Source of the DNA: Pseudomonas khorasanensis
GTDB taxonomy: Bacteria; Pseudomonadota; Gammaproteobacteria; Pseudomonadales; Pseudomonadaceae
NCBI RefSeq assembly: GCF_014268505.2
Contig: NZ_JABWQP020000008.1
Span: 155,125-219,124, forward strand
Direction: 5' to 3'
Length of the DNA: 64,000 nucleotides
Shown piece by piece: positions 14,629 to 22,557 of the stretch. Within the stretch, counting starts at the first letter, position 1; every line of letters begins with the position of its first letter. Below the pieces are notes generated by a model. That model searched no databases. It was not told the origin of the DNA and saw only the letters and a list, made by a program, of their open reading frames with translations. A program made the position numbers and the translations under genes.

Positions 14629-16425
14629 GTGAGTGATTTGAGTCATATCCGCAATTTCTCCATCATCGCCCACATTGACCATGGCAAGTCGACGCTGGCC
14701 GATCGCTTCATCCAGATGTGCGGCGGCCTGGCCGAGCGCGAAATGGAAGCCCAGGTTCTGGACTCCATGGACCTTGAGCGTGAACGCGGGATCACCATCA
14801 AGGCCCACAGCGTCACTCTCTATTACAAGGCCCGCGACGGCATCACCTACCAGTTGAACTTCATTGACACCCCGGGCCACGTCGACTTCACCTACGAAGT
14901 CAGCCGTTCCCTGGCCGCGTGCGAAGGTGCCTTGCTGGTGGTCGATGCGGGGCAGGGCGTTGAAGCCCAGTCCGTGGCCAACTGCTACACCGCTATCGAG
15001 CAGGGCCTTGAGGTCATGCCGGTGCTGAACAAGATCGACTTGCCGCAGGCCGAGCCGGATCGCGTCAAGGAGGAGATCGAGAAGATCATCGGCATCGACG
15101 CCGCCGACGCCGTTACGTGCAGCGCCAAGACCGGCCTGGGCGTCGACGAAGTGCTCGAGCGTCTGGTCAAGACCATCCCTGCGCCGACCGGCAACATCGA
15201 AGATCCGCTGCAAGCGTTGATCATCGACTCCTGGTTCGACAACTACCTGGGCGTCGTTTCCCTTGTGCGTGTTCGTCACGGCCGCGTGAAGAAGGGCGAC
15301 AAGATTCTGGTCAAGTCCACCGGCAAGGTGCACCTGGTCGACAGCGTTGGCGTGTTCAACCCGAAACACACTGCCACCGTTGACCTGAAAGCCGGCGAAG
15401 TGGGCTTCATCATCGCCAGCATCAAGGACATTCACGGTGCGCCGGTCGGTGACACCCTGACCCTGAGCTCGACGCCCGATGTTCCAGTGCTGCCGGGCTT
15501 CAAGCGCATCCAGCCGCAGGTTTACGCCGGTCTGTTCCCGGTCAGCTCCGACGATTTCGAGGATTTCCGCGAAGCGCTGCAGAAGCTGACTCTCAACGAC
15601 TCGTCGCTGCAATACACCCCGGAAAGTTCCGACGCGCTGGGCTTCGGCTTCCGTTGCGGCTTCCTCGGCATGCTGCACATGGAAATCATCCAGGAGCGCC
15701 TCGAGCGCGAGTACGACCTGGACCTGATCACCACGGCGCCGACGGTAATCTTTGAGCTGGTGCTGAAAACCGGTGAAACGATTTACGTCGACAACCCGTC
15801 GAAGCTTCCGGACGTCTCGGCCATCGAAGACATGCGCGAGCCGATCGTTCGCGCCAATATCCTCGTACCGCAAGAGCACCTGGGCAACGTCATCACCCTG
15901 TGCATCGAGAAGCGCGGCGTTCAGGTCGACATGCTGTTCCTCGGCAATCAGGTGCAAGTCACCTATGACCTGCCGATGAACGAAGTGGTCCTGGACTTCT
16001 TCGATCGTCTCAAATCCACCAGCCGCGGCTATGCTTCGCTGGACTACCATTTCGATCGTTACCAATCGGCTAATCTGGTGAAACTGGATGTGCTGATCAA
16101 CGGCGACAAGGTCGATGCCCTGGCGTTGATCGTGCACCGTGACAATTCGCACTACAAAGGTCGCCAGTTGACCGAGAAAATGAAAGAACTGATTCCTCGT
16201 CAGATGTTCGACGTAGCCATTCAGGCCGCCATCGGTGGTCAGATCGTTGCGCGGACAACCGTCAAGGCACTCAGAAAGAACGTATTGGCCAAATGCTATG
16301 GCGGTGACGTCAGCCGTAAGAAGAAGCTGCTCGAGAAGCAAAAGGCCGGTAAGAAACGCATGAAGCAGGTCGGCAACGTGGAAATTCCACAAGAAGCCTT
16401 CCTTGCCGTGCTCAGGTTGGAATAG
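14629..16425 (+). CDS. lepA: Elongation factor 4 (LepA)
   Basis: 598 residues. The GTPase domain begins at once with 'IAHIDHGKSTLADRF' (G1) and continues with 'DTPGHVDF' (G3) and 'NKIDLP' (G4). EF-G-like domains follow, and the LepA-specific C-terminus ends 'IPQEAFLAVLRLE'. The protein binds ribosomes and affects back-translocation or initiation. The GTG start matches the family N-terminus. It leads the lepA-lepB-rnc-era cluster. In P. aeruginosa lepA follows mucD; here its upstream neighbour is lptG. Confidence 0.97.
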   Translation: MSDLSHIRNFSIIAHIDHGKSTLADRFIQMCGGLAEREMEAQVLDSMDLERERGITIKAHSVTLYYKARDGITYQLNFIDTPGHVDFTYEVSRSLAACEGALLVVDAGQGVEAQSVANCYTAIEQGLEVMPVLNKIDLPQAEPDRVKEEIEKIIGIDAADAVTCSAKTGLGVDEVLERLVKTIPAPTGNIEDPLQALIIDSWFDNYLGVVSLVRVRHGRVKKGDKILVKSTGKVHLVDSVGVFNPKHTATVDLKAGEVGFIIASIKDIHGAPVGDTLTLSSTPDVPVLPGFKRIQPQVYAGLFPVSSDDFEDFREALQKLTLNDSSLQYTPESSDALGFGFRCGFLGMLHMEIIQERLEREYDLDLITTAPTVIFELVLKTGETIYVDNPSKLPDVSAIEDMREPIVRANILVPQEHLGNVITLCIEKRGVQVDMLFLGNQVQVTYDLPMNEVVLDFFDRLKSTSRGYASLDYHFDRYQSANLVKLDVLINGDKVDALALIVHRDNSHYKGRQLTEKMKELIPRQMFDVAIQAAIGGQIVARTTVKALRKNVLAKCYGGDVSRKKKLLEKQKAGKKRMKQVGNVEIPQEAFLAVLRLE

Positions 16426-16434
16426 TCAGGTCCT

Positions 16435-17289
16435 ATGTCACTAAATTTCCCGCTGTTGCTGGTCATCGCCGTGTTCGTCTGCGGCCTGTTGGCGTTGCTT
16501 GATCTGCTGTTCCTGGCGCCACGTCGCCGTGCCGCCATTGCCTCTTATCAAGGCAGTGTCAGTCAGCCCGAAGCCGTGGTCGTCGAGAAACTGAACAAAG
16601 AGCCGCTGCTGGTTGAATACGGCAAGTCGTTCTTCCCGGTGTTGTTCATCGTGCTGGTGCTGCGTTCGTTCCTTGTGGAGCCGTTCCAGATTCCTTCGGG
16701 TTCGATGAAACCAACCCTGGACGTCGGCGATTTCATCCTGGTGAACAAGTTTTCCTACGGGATCCGTTTGCCGGTGATCGACAAGAAGATCATCGAAGTC
16801 GGTGACCCGCAGCGCGGCGATGTCATGGTGTTCCGCTTCCCAAGCGACCCGAATGTCAACTACATCAAACGTGTGGTCGGCCTGCCGGGCGACACGGTGC
16901 GGTACACCGCCGACAAGCGTCTATTCGTCAATGGTGAGTCGATCGCCGAGAAGATGGCCGGCGCCGAGGCGGGTTCGCTGGGCAGCGCGGAGCTCTATCA
17001 GGAAAAACTCGGCGCGGCCGAACACCTGATCCGCAAGGAAATGAGCCGCTACCGCGCCACCCCTGATCGCTCGTGGACAGTGCCTGCCGGGCACTACTTC
17101 ATGATGGGCGACAACCGCGACAACTCGAACGACAGTCGCTATTGGGATGACCCGAACATTCCGAAAAATCTGCTCGGCATGGTTCCCGACAAGAACATTG
17201 TCGGCAAGGCCTTCGCGGTCTGGATGAGCTGGCCAGAGCCGAAACTCAGCCACCTGCCTAATTTCTCGCGGGTCGGCCTGATCAAGTAA
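16435..17289 (+). CDS. lepB: Signal peptidase I
   Basis: 284 residues. There are two N-terminal membrane helices (about 3-24 and 62-80). The catalytic serine is in 'PSGSMKPTL' (about Ser90), and the general-base lysine is in 'YIKRVVGLPGD' (about Lys145). The box 'GDNRDNSNDSRYWD' completes the S26 signature. It removes signal peptides on the periplasmic face of the inner membrane. It starts 9 bp after lepA. Confidence 0.96.
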   Translation: MSLNFPLLLVIAVFVCGLLALLDLLFLAPRRRAAIASYQGSVSQPEAVVVEKLNKEPLLVEYGKSFFPVLFIVLVLRSFLVEPFQIPSGSMKPTLDVGDFILVNKFSYGIRLPVIDKKIIEVGDPQRGDVMVFRFPSDPNVNYIKRVVGLPGDTVRYTADKRLFVNGESIAEKMAGAEAGSLGSAELYQEKLGAAEHLIRKEMSRYRATPDRSWTVPAGHYFMMGDNRDNSNDSRYWDDPNIPKNLLGMVPDKNIVGKAFAVWMSWPEPKLSHLPNFSRVGLIK

Positions 17290-17296
17290 TCAAACA

Positions 17297-17319
17297 CGGC
17301 GCTGTTGACCACAGCGCCG
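17297..17319. other. Perfect 9-bp hairpin after lepB
   Basis: CGGCGCTGT (17297-17305), loop TGACC, ACAGCGCCG (17311-17319), 8 bp after the lepB stop. No T tract follows, so it is not a standard terminator. It could be a transcript-stabilising or RNase III-type structure. Confidence 0.7.
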
Positions 17320-17372
17320 AATGCATTTCTGGAGCCGGCACAATCGGCTTCGCAATCGCCAGGATCTTTTTT

Positions 17373-17462
17373 TTGAACACAGCGTTAATTGTCCCAGGCC
17401 TGCGCCGTACCCCGGCGATGGCAGCGGAATCCAGCCACGAACTCAGCGTGGGTAAACCGTGA
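17373..17462 (+). CDS. Possible 29-residue leader peptide before rnc
   Basis: TTG at 17373 opens a 29-codon frame ('NTALIVPGLRRTPAMAAE' in the middle) whose TGA at 17460-17462 overlaps the rnc GTG (17459-17461) as GTGA. AGGA at 17361-17364 lies eight bases upstream. The coupling geometry is what supports it. The peptide matches nothing I know, and the frame could be fortuitous. In P. aeruginosa this place holds a DUF4845 gene; I see no trace of that protein here. Confidence 0.3.
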   Translation: MNTALIVPGLRRTPAMAAESSHELSVGKP

Positions 17463-18148
17463 GCGTTTCTTTGAGCCGTCTCGAGCGCCAGCTCGGTTAC
17501 ACCTTCAAGGACCAGGAGCTGATGCTGCTGGCCCTCACGCACCGTAGTTTTGCCGGGCGCAACAACGAGCGTCTGGAATTCCTCGGTGATGCCATCCTCA
17601 ACTTCGTCGCTGGCGAGGCGCTGTTCGATCGCTTCCCGCTGGCCCGCGAAGGCCAGTTGTCGCGTCTGCGCGCGCGATTGGTGAAAGGTGAGACGCTGGC
17701 CGTTCTGGCTCGCGGTTTCGACCTTGGCGATTACCTGCGTCTGGGTTCCGGTGAACTGAAAAGCGGCGGCTTCCGTCGTGAATCGATTTTGGCTGATGCC
17801 CTCGAAGCGTTGATCGGTGCGATCTACCTCGACGCTGGCATGGATGTCGCTCGCGAGCGTGTGCTGGCCTGGCTGGCCGGCGAGTTCGAAGGCCTGACGC
17901 TGGTCGACACCAACAAGGACCCCAAAACCCGTCTGCAGGAACATCTGCAATCGCGCGGTTGCGAACTGCCTCGTTACGAGGTCGTGGACATCCAGGGTGA
18001 GCCGCACTGCCGAACCTTCTTCGTCGAATGCGAAGTGGTCTTACTGAATGAAAAAAGCCGAGGTCAGGGTGTGAGCCGTCGTATTGCCGAACAGGTAGCG
18101 GCCGCCGCAGCACTGATTGCCCTGGGCGTGGAGAATGGCAATGACTGA
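17459..18148 (+). CDS. rnc: Ribonuclease III
   Basis: 229 residues. The catalytic domain has the signature 'ERLEFLGDAILNFV' (about 38-51) and a second acidic box 'DALEALIGAIYLDAG'. The double-stranded RNA-binding domain fills residues 155-225 ('PKTRLQEHLQSRG'). The enzyme cleaves dsRNA in rRNA precursor and mRNA processing. The GTG start overlaps a short upstream frame. The 3' end overlaps the era start by 8 bp. Confidence 0.97.
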   Translation: MSVSLSRLERQLGYTFKDQELMLLALTHRSFAGRNNERLEFLGDAILNFVAGEALFDRFPLAREGQLSRLRARLVKGETLAVLARGFDLGDYLRLGSGELKSGGFRRESILADALEALIGAIYLDAGMDVARERVLAWLAGEFEGLTLVDTNKDPKTRLQEHLQSRGCELPRYEVVDIQGEPHCRTFFVECEVVLLNEKSRGQGVSRRIAEQVAAAAALIALGVENGND

Positions 18149-19043
18149 TACAAACGCAACTCGCTGTGGCTACGTTGCCATCGTCGGCCGTCCCAACGTG
18201 GGCAAGTCTACGCTGCTGAACCATATCCTGGGACAGAAGCTGGCGATCACCTCGCGCAAGCCGCAAACCACCCGTCACAACATGCTCGGAATCAAGACCG
18301 AGGGTGACGTGCAGGCGATTTACGTCGACACACCCGGCATGCACAAGGGGGGCGAAAAGGCCCTGAACCGTTACATGAACAAAACCGCGTCGGCCGCGTT
18401 GAAAGACGTCGACGTGGTGATCTTCGTGGTCGATCGCACCAAGTGGACCGACGAAGACCAGATGGTTCTGGAACGCGTGCAATACGTGACCGGCCCGCTG
18501 ATCGTCGCGCTGAACAAGACTGATCGCATTGAAGACAAAGCCGAGCTGATGCCGCACCTCAGCTGGTTGCAAGAGCAACTGCCGAACGCGCAGATCATCC
18601 CGATTTCCGCGCAGCATGGGCATAACCTCGACGCGCTGGAGAAGGTCATCGCCGATCATCTGCCGGAGAACGATCACTTCTTTCCGGAAGACCAGATCAC
18701 AGACCGCAGCAGCCGTTTTCTTGCCGCCGAACTGGTGCGCGAGAAAATCATGCGCCAGATGGGCGCCGAGCTGCCGTACCAGATCACCGTCGAGATCGAA
18801 GAGTTCAAGCAGCAGGGCAAAACCCTGCATATTCACGCGCTGATTCTCGTCGAACGTGACGGCCAGAAGAAGATCATCATTGGCGACAAGGGCGAGCGCA
18901 TCAAACGCATCGGCACGGAGGCGCGCAAGGACATGGAGCTGTTGTTCGACTCCAAGATCATGCTCAACCTGTGGGTCAAGGTGAAGGGCGGCTGGTCCGA
19001 TGACGAGCGCGCGCTGCGTTCGCTGGGTTACGGCGACCTGTAA
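18141..19043 (+). CDS. era: GTPase Era
   Basis: 300 residues. The G domain has 'IVGRPNVGKSTLLN' (G1), 'DTPGMH' (G3) and 'NKTDRI' (G4), and the C-terminal KH domain contains 'IIIGDKGERIKRIG'. Era binds 16S rRNA in 30S maturation. The ATG at 18141 has GGAG seven bases upstream; the in-frame ATG at 18135 is too close to that site. It overlaps rnc by 8 bp. Confidence 0.97.
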   Translation: MTDTNATRCGYVAIVGRPNVGKSTLLNHILGQKLAITSRKPQTTRHNMLGIKTEGDVQAIYVDTPGMHKGGEKALNRYMNKTASAALKDVDVVIFVVDRTKWTDEDQMVLERVQYVTGPLIVALNKTDRIEDKAELMPHLSWLQEQLPNAQIIPISAQHGHNLDALEKVIADHLPENDHFFPEDQITDRSSRFLAAELVREKIMRQMGAELPYQITVEIEEFKQQGKTLHIHALILVERDGQKKIIIGDKGERIKRIGTEARKDMELLFDSKIMLNLWVKVKGGWSDDERALRSLGYGDL

Positions 19044-19071
19044 GTAGCGATCTCGAAAACACCGATACTCA

Positions 19072-19163
19072 CTGTGGGAGCGAGCCTGCTCGCGAAGAGG
19101 ATGTAACATTCAGCATTGATGTTGACTGTCACTCCGCTTTCGCGAGCAGGCTCGTTCCCACAG
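19072..19163. repeat. Inverted REP pair (GTGGGAGCGAGCCTGC family)
   Basis: CTGTGGGAGCGAGCCTGC is mirrored by GCAGGCTCGTTCCCACAG across about 45 variable bases. It lies between era and recO. Confidence 0.88.
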
Positions 19164-19209
19164 TGGTTTTGGGTTGTATGTAAAACCGCGTTTCTTCATC
19201 GAGAACTCA

Positions 19210-19899
19210 ATGTCGCAAAACCCACCCCCCGCCCAACCTGCCTACGTCCTGCACTCGCGCGCCTACCGCGAAACCAGCGCGCTGGTCGATTTCCTCACGC
19301 CGCAAGGTCGGCTGCGGGCAGTGCTGCGCAGTGCGCGGGGTAAGGCCGGGACATTGGCGCGGCCGTTTGTATCGCTGGAAGTGGAGTTTCGTGGCAAGGG
19401 TGAGCTGAAGAATGTCGGGCGCATGGAGAGTTCCGGTACCTCGGCCTGGCTCAACGGCGAGGCGCTGTTCAGCGGTCTTTACCTCAATGAATTGTTGATT
19501 CGCCTGTTACCCGCCGAAGATCCGCATCCTGCGGTTTTCGATCACTACGCCGCGACGCTGCTGGCCCTGGCTGAAGGCCGGCCGCTGGAACCCTTGTTGC
19601 GATCCTTCGAATGGCGGCTGCTGGACGATCTCGGCTATGGCTTTTCCATGAACACCGACATTCACGGCGAGCCTGTTGCGCCTGACGGTCTTTATCGATT
19701 GCAAGTGGATGCCGGCCTCGAGCGCGTTTACCTGTTGCAGCCGGGCCTGTTCAATGGCGCTGAATTGTTGGCCATGGCCGAAGCCGACTGGTCAGCGCCC
19801 GGTGCGCTGTCGGCGGCCAAGCGTCTGATGCGTCAGGCACTGGCCGTTCATTTGGGCGGGCGGCCCCTTGTAAGCCGCGAGCTGTTTCGCAAGCCCTGA
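19210..19899 (+). CDS. recO: DNA repair protein RecO
   Basis: 229 residues. The OB-fold N-domain begins 'PAYVLHSRAYRETSALVDFL' (split by the family's Arg-Tyr-Glu-Thr-Ser), and the helical C-domain includes 'LLRSFEWRLLDDLGYG'. RecO loads RecA on SSB-coated gaps together with RecR. The start at 19210 agrees with family length; the frame is open further upstream without a ribosome site. A REP pair separates it from era. Confidence 0.93.
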   Translation: MSQNPPPAQPAYVLHSRAYRETSALVDFLTPQGRLRAVLRSARGKAGTLARPFVSLEVEFRGKGELKNVGRMESSGTSAWLNGEALFSGLYLNELLIRLLPAEDPHPAVFDHYAATLLALAEGRPLEPLLRSFEWRLLDDLGYGFSMNTDIHGEPVAPDGLYRLQVDAGLERVYLLQPGLFNGAELLAMAEADWSAPGALSAAKRLMRQALAVHLGGRPLVSRELFRKP

Positions 19900-19940
19900 T
19901 ATGCTGTGCGCCGAATCTTTCTCTTCAGGAGCGCGCACCC

Positions 19941-20684
19941 GTGACCACCAGCAACCGCATTCTTCTTGGCGTGAACATCGACCACGTCGCCACCCTGCGT
20001 CAGGCCCGTGGCACGCGCTACCCTGATCCGGTCAAGGCAGCGCTGGACGCGGAAGAGGCGGGCGCCGACGGCATCACGGTGCACCTGCGTGAAGACCGCC
20101 GGCACATTCAGGAGCGCGACGTGCTCTTGCTTAAAGACGTGCTGCAAACCCGCATGAACTTCGAGATGGGCGTTACCGAAGAAATGATGGCGTTCGCTGA
20201 GCGCATTCGCCCGGCGCACATCTGCCTGGTACCGGAAACCCGCCAGGAGCTGACCACTGAAGGTGGACTGGATGTGGCTGGGCAGGAAGAACGAATCAGG
20301 GCTGCGGTCGAGCGTCTGTCGAAGATGGGCAGCGAAGTCTCGCTGTTTATCGATGCCGATGAGCGCCAGATTGCGGCGTCGAAGCGCGTCGGCGCTCCGG
20401 CGATCGAGCTGCACACCGGGCGTTATGCCGATGCTGAAACGCCAACTCAAGTGGCTGAAGAACTGAAGCGCGTGGCCGATGGTGTGGCGTTTGGTCTGGC
20501 GCAGGGGCTCATCGTCAATGCCGGCCATGGTCTGCATTATCACAACGTGGAAGCGGTCGCAGCGATCAAGGGCATCAACGAGTTGAACATCGGCCATGCG
20601 CTGGTGGCGCACGCGTTGTTTGTCGGGTTCAAGTCTGCGGTGTCGGAGATGAAAGCGCTGATTCTGGCGGCTGCCAAATCCTGA
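19941..20684 (+). CDS. pdxJ: Pyridoxine 5'-phosphate synthase
   Basis: 247 residues, a TIM barrel. Signature stretches: 'LGVNIDHVATLRQARGTRYP' at the N-terminus, 'GADGITVHLREDRRHI' and 'NAGHGLHYHN'. PdxJ condenses 3-amino-1-hydroxyacetone phosphate with deoxyxylulose 5-phosphate, the last ring-forming step of vitamin B6 synthesis. The GTG start has AGGAG 12 bases upstream. It follows recO by 41 bp. Confidence 0.97.
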   Translation: MTTSNRILLGVNIDHVATLRQARGTRYPDPVKAALDAEEAGADGITVHLREDRRHIQERDVLLLKDVLQTRMNFEMGVTEEMMAFAERIRPAHICLVPETRQELTTEGGLDVAGQEERIRAAVERLSKMGSEVSLFIDADERQIAASKRVGAPAIELHTGRYADAETPTQVAEELKRVADGVAFGLAQGLIVNAGHGLHYHNVEAVAAIKGINELNIGHALVAHALFVGFKSAVSEMKALILAAAKS

Positions 20685-20701
20685 GCAGCTACACAAAACC
20701 C

Positions 20702-20793
20702 CTGTGGGAGCGAGCCTGCTCGCGAAAACGATGTATCAGTCAAAGATGATGTCGACTGACACGACGCTTTCGCGAGCAGGCTCGCTCCTACAG
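20702..20793. repeat. Inverted REP pair (GTGGGAGCGAGCCTGC family)
   Basis: CTGTGGGAGCGAGCCTGC is mirrored by GCAGGCTCGCTCCTACAG. It lies between the convergent pdxJ and mltF genes. Confidence 0.88.
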
Positions 20794-20811
20794 TTGGATT
20801 TGAGGTGTGGG

Positions 20812-22272
20812 TTAAAGCGGGGCGGGTTCTTGCGCGGGTTTTGACTTGTCGATGGCTGGCACATGCAAATTGCCTTCAGCCACCTGATCGCCTTCAAGCT
20901 GCGGCTGGGTCACCCAGGTCAGAATGTCGTAATAGCGACGGATGTTCGCCACGAAATGCACCGGCTCGCCGCCGCGGGCGTAGCCGTAGCGGGTTTTGCT
21001 GTACCACTGTTTCTGCGACAGCCGGGGCAGGATCTTTTTCACATCCAGCCACTTGTCCGGATTCAACCCTTCCTTGGCCGTCAATTTGCGCGCGTCGTCC
21101 AGATGCCCGCTGCCGACGTTGTAAGCCGCCAACGCGAACCAGGTGCGGTCCGGTTCCTTGATGGAGTCGTCGAGCTGGTCCTTCATATAAGCCAGGTACT
21201 TGGCGCCGCCCATGATGCTCTGTCTGGGATCGAGGCGGTTGGACACGCCCATCGCCTGAGCGGTGTTCTGGGTCAGCATCATCAGGCCGCGCACGCCGGT
21301 TTTCGAGGTCACCGTCGGCTGCCAGAGCGATTCCTGATAGCCGATGGCGGCGAGCAGGCGCCAATCGACTTTCTCTTTCTTTGCGTAGTTCTTGAAGTGT
21401 TGTTCGTACTTCGGCAGGCGCTGCTGCAAATGCTGGGCGAAGGTGGTGGCGCCCATATAACCGAGAACATCGACATGGCCGTAGTAGCGGTCTTTCAAAC
21501 GTTGCAGGGTGCCGTTCTTCTGAACCTTGTCCAGATAGTCATTGATTTCGTTGAGCAGGCTGTTGTCTTCGCCCGGCCCGACGGCCCAGCTCTGGCTGCG
21601 CGCATCGCCAAGATCGAAGGCCACGCGGATGTTAGTGAAATACACCTGATTCATCGCCACTTCATTGGAATCGACCAGGGTCAGGTCAATCTGCCCTTCA
21701 TCGACCATGCGCAACAGGTCAACCACCTCGACGGCGTCGGACTCTTCATATTCGATGCCGGGAAATTTCTGTTTCAGCTCGGCCAGTTGCTCGGCGTGGG
21801 TGCTGCCCTTGAGCACGGTGATCTTCTTGCCGACCAGGTCGGCCGGATCGGTAGGCCGTGACTGGCCGTTGCGATAGATGATCTGCGGAGTGACTTCAAG
21901 GTAGGAGTGGGAGAACCGCACCTGCTTTTTACGCCCATCGCTGCTGACCAGGCCGGCCGCGGCGAGCACCGGGCCATTCGGCTTGCCGACCTGGTTGAAG
22001 AGGTCATCGAGGTTGTCAGCGGTCTCGATCTTCAGCTCGACGCCCAAATCGTCGGCGAAGCGCTTCACCAGCTCGTATTCGAAGCCGGTTTCACCGCTGC
22101 GATCCTGAAAGTAGGTGGCGGGGCTGTTACGGGTAATCACCCGCAGCACACCATCCTCCTTTACGCGCTCGAGTGTGTTGGGTTTATCAACACAGCCGCC
22201 GAGCACCAGGAAGAGTCCGGTTGCGATCAGCCATTTGGCGTACCGCGGACGCAAAGCCGTTGGGAAAAACAT
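20812..22272 (-). CDS. mltF: Membrane-bound lytic murein transglycosylase F
   Basis: 486 residues. An N-terminal lipoprotein signal ends 'VLGGCVDKP' (lipobox cysteine near residue 27). A family 3 solute-binding-like domain spans about 40-265 ('VLRVITRNSPATYFQDRSG'). The SLT domain covers about 290-430, with the catalytic glutamate in 'IGYQESLWQP' and 'GVRGLMMLTQNTA'. It cleaves peptidoglycan to 1,6-anhydro products at the outer membrane; the first domain is thought to regulate it. It is divergent from purL. Confidence 0.95.
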   Translation of the reverse strand: MFFPTALRPRYAKWLIATGLFLVLGGCVDKPNTLERVKEDGVLRVITRNSPATYFQDRSGETGFEYELVKRFADDLGVELKIETADNLDDLFNQVGKPNGPVLAAAGLVSSDGRKKQVRFSHSYLEVTPQIIYRNGQSRPTDPADLVGKKITVLKGSTHAEQLAELKQKFPGIEYEESDAVEVVDLLRMVDEGQIDLTLVDSNEVAMNQVYFTNIRVAFDLGDARSQSWAVGPGEDNSLLNEINDYLDKVQKNGTLQRLKDRYYGHVDVLGYMGATTFAQHLQQRLPKYEQHFKNYAKKEKVDWRLLAAIGYQESLWQPTVTSKTGVRGLMMLTQNTAQAMGVSNRLDPRQSIMGGAKYLAYMKDQLDDSIKEPDRTWFALAAYNVGSGHLDDARKLTAKEGLNPDKWLDVKKILPRLSQKQWYSKTRYGYARGGEPVHFVANIRRYYDILTWVTQPQLEGDQVAEGNLHVPAIDKSKPAQEPAPL

Positions 22273-22557
22273 CTGCGCAGTATACGCAAACGGCCACGGG
22301 CGCCATATCTCGACAGTGCAGGGCGAGTCTGCTAGCGATCACAAAATCGCACGAAACGCCGAAAAATCAGGGGGTGCGGGCATTTTGTTACAGTAAAAAT
22401 AAGCTGCTCTCCGGCTGCCGATTTATCTGACTCCCGAGGCAGAAACACAGATCGGTGTTCGAGTGCAACCGTGCGTAGCGTTTCGGGTGATGTTGAGGGC
22501 GGTTTAGGCTAGAATGCACGGCCTCAAAGCACACCCCTTCCCGAGGCTGTCCCGAAG

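Noticed and set aside
14566..16392. 608-codon open frame antisense to lepA
   Set aside because: Shadow frame. lepA covers the same DNA with all GTPase motifs.
19072..20793. Regularly recurring repeats as a possible CRISPR array
   Set aside because: The units are inverted pairs separated by whole genes, without direct repeats, spacers or cas genes.
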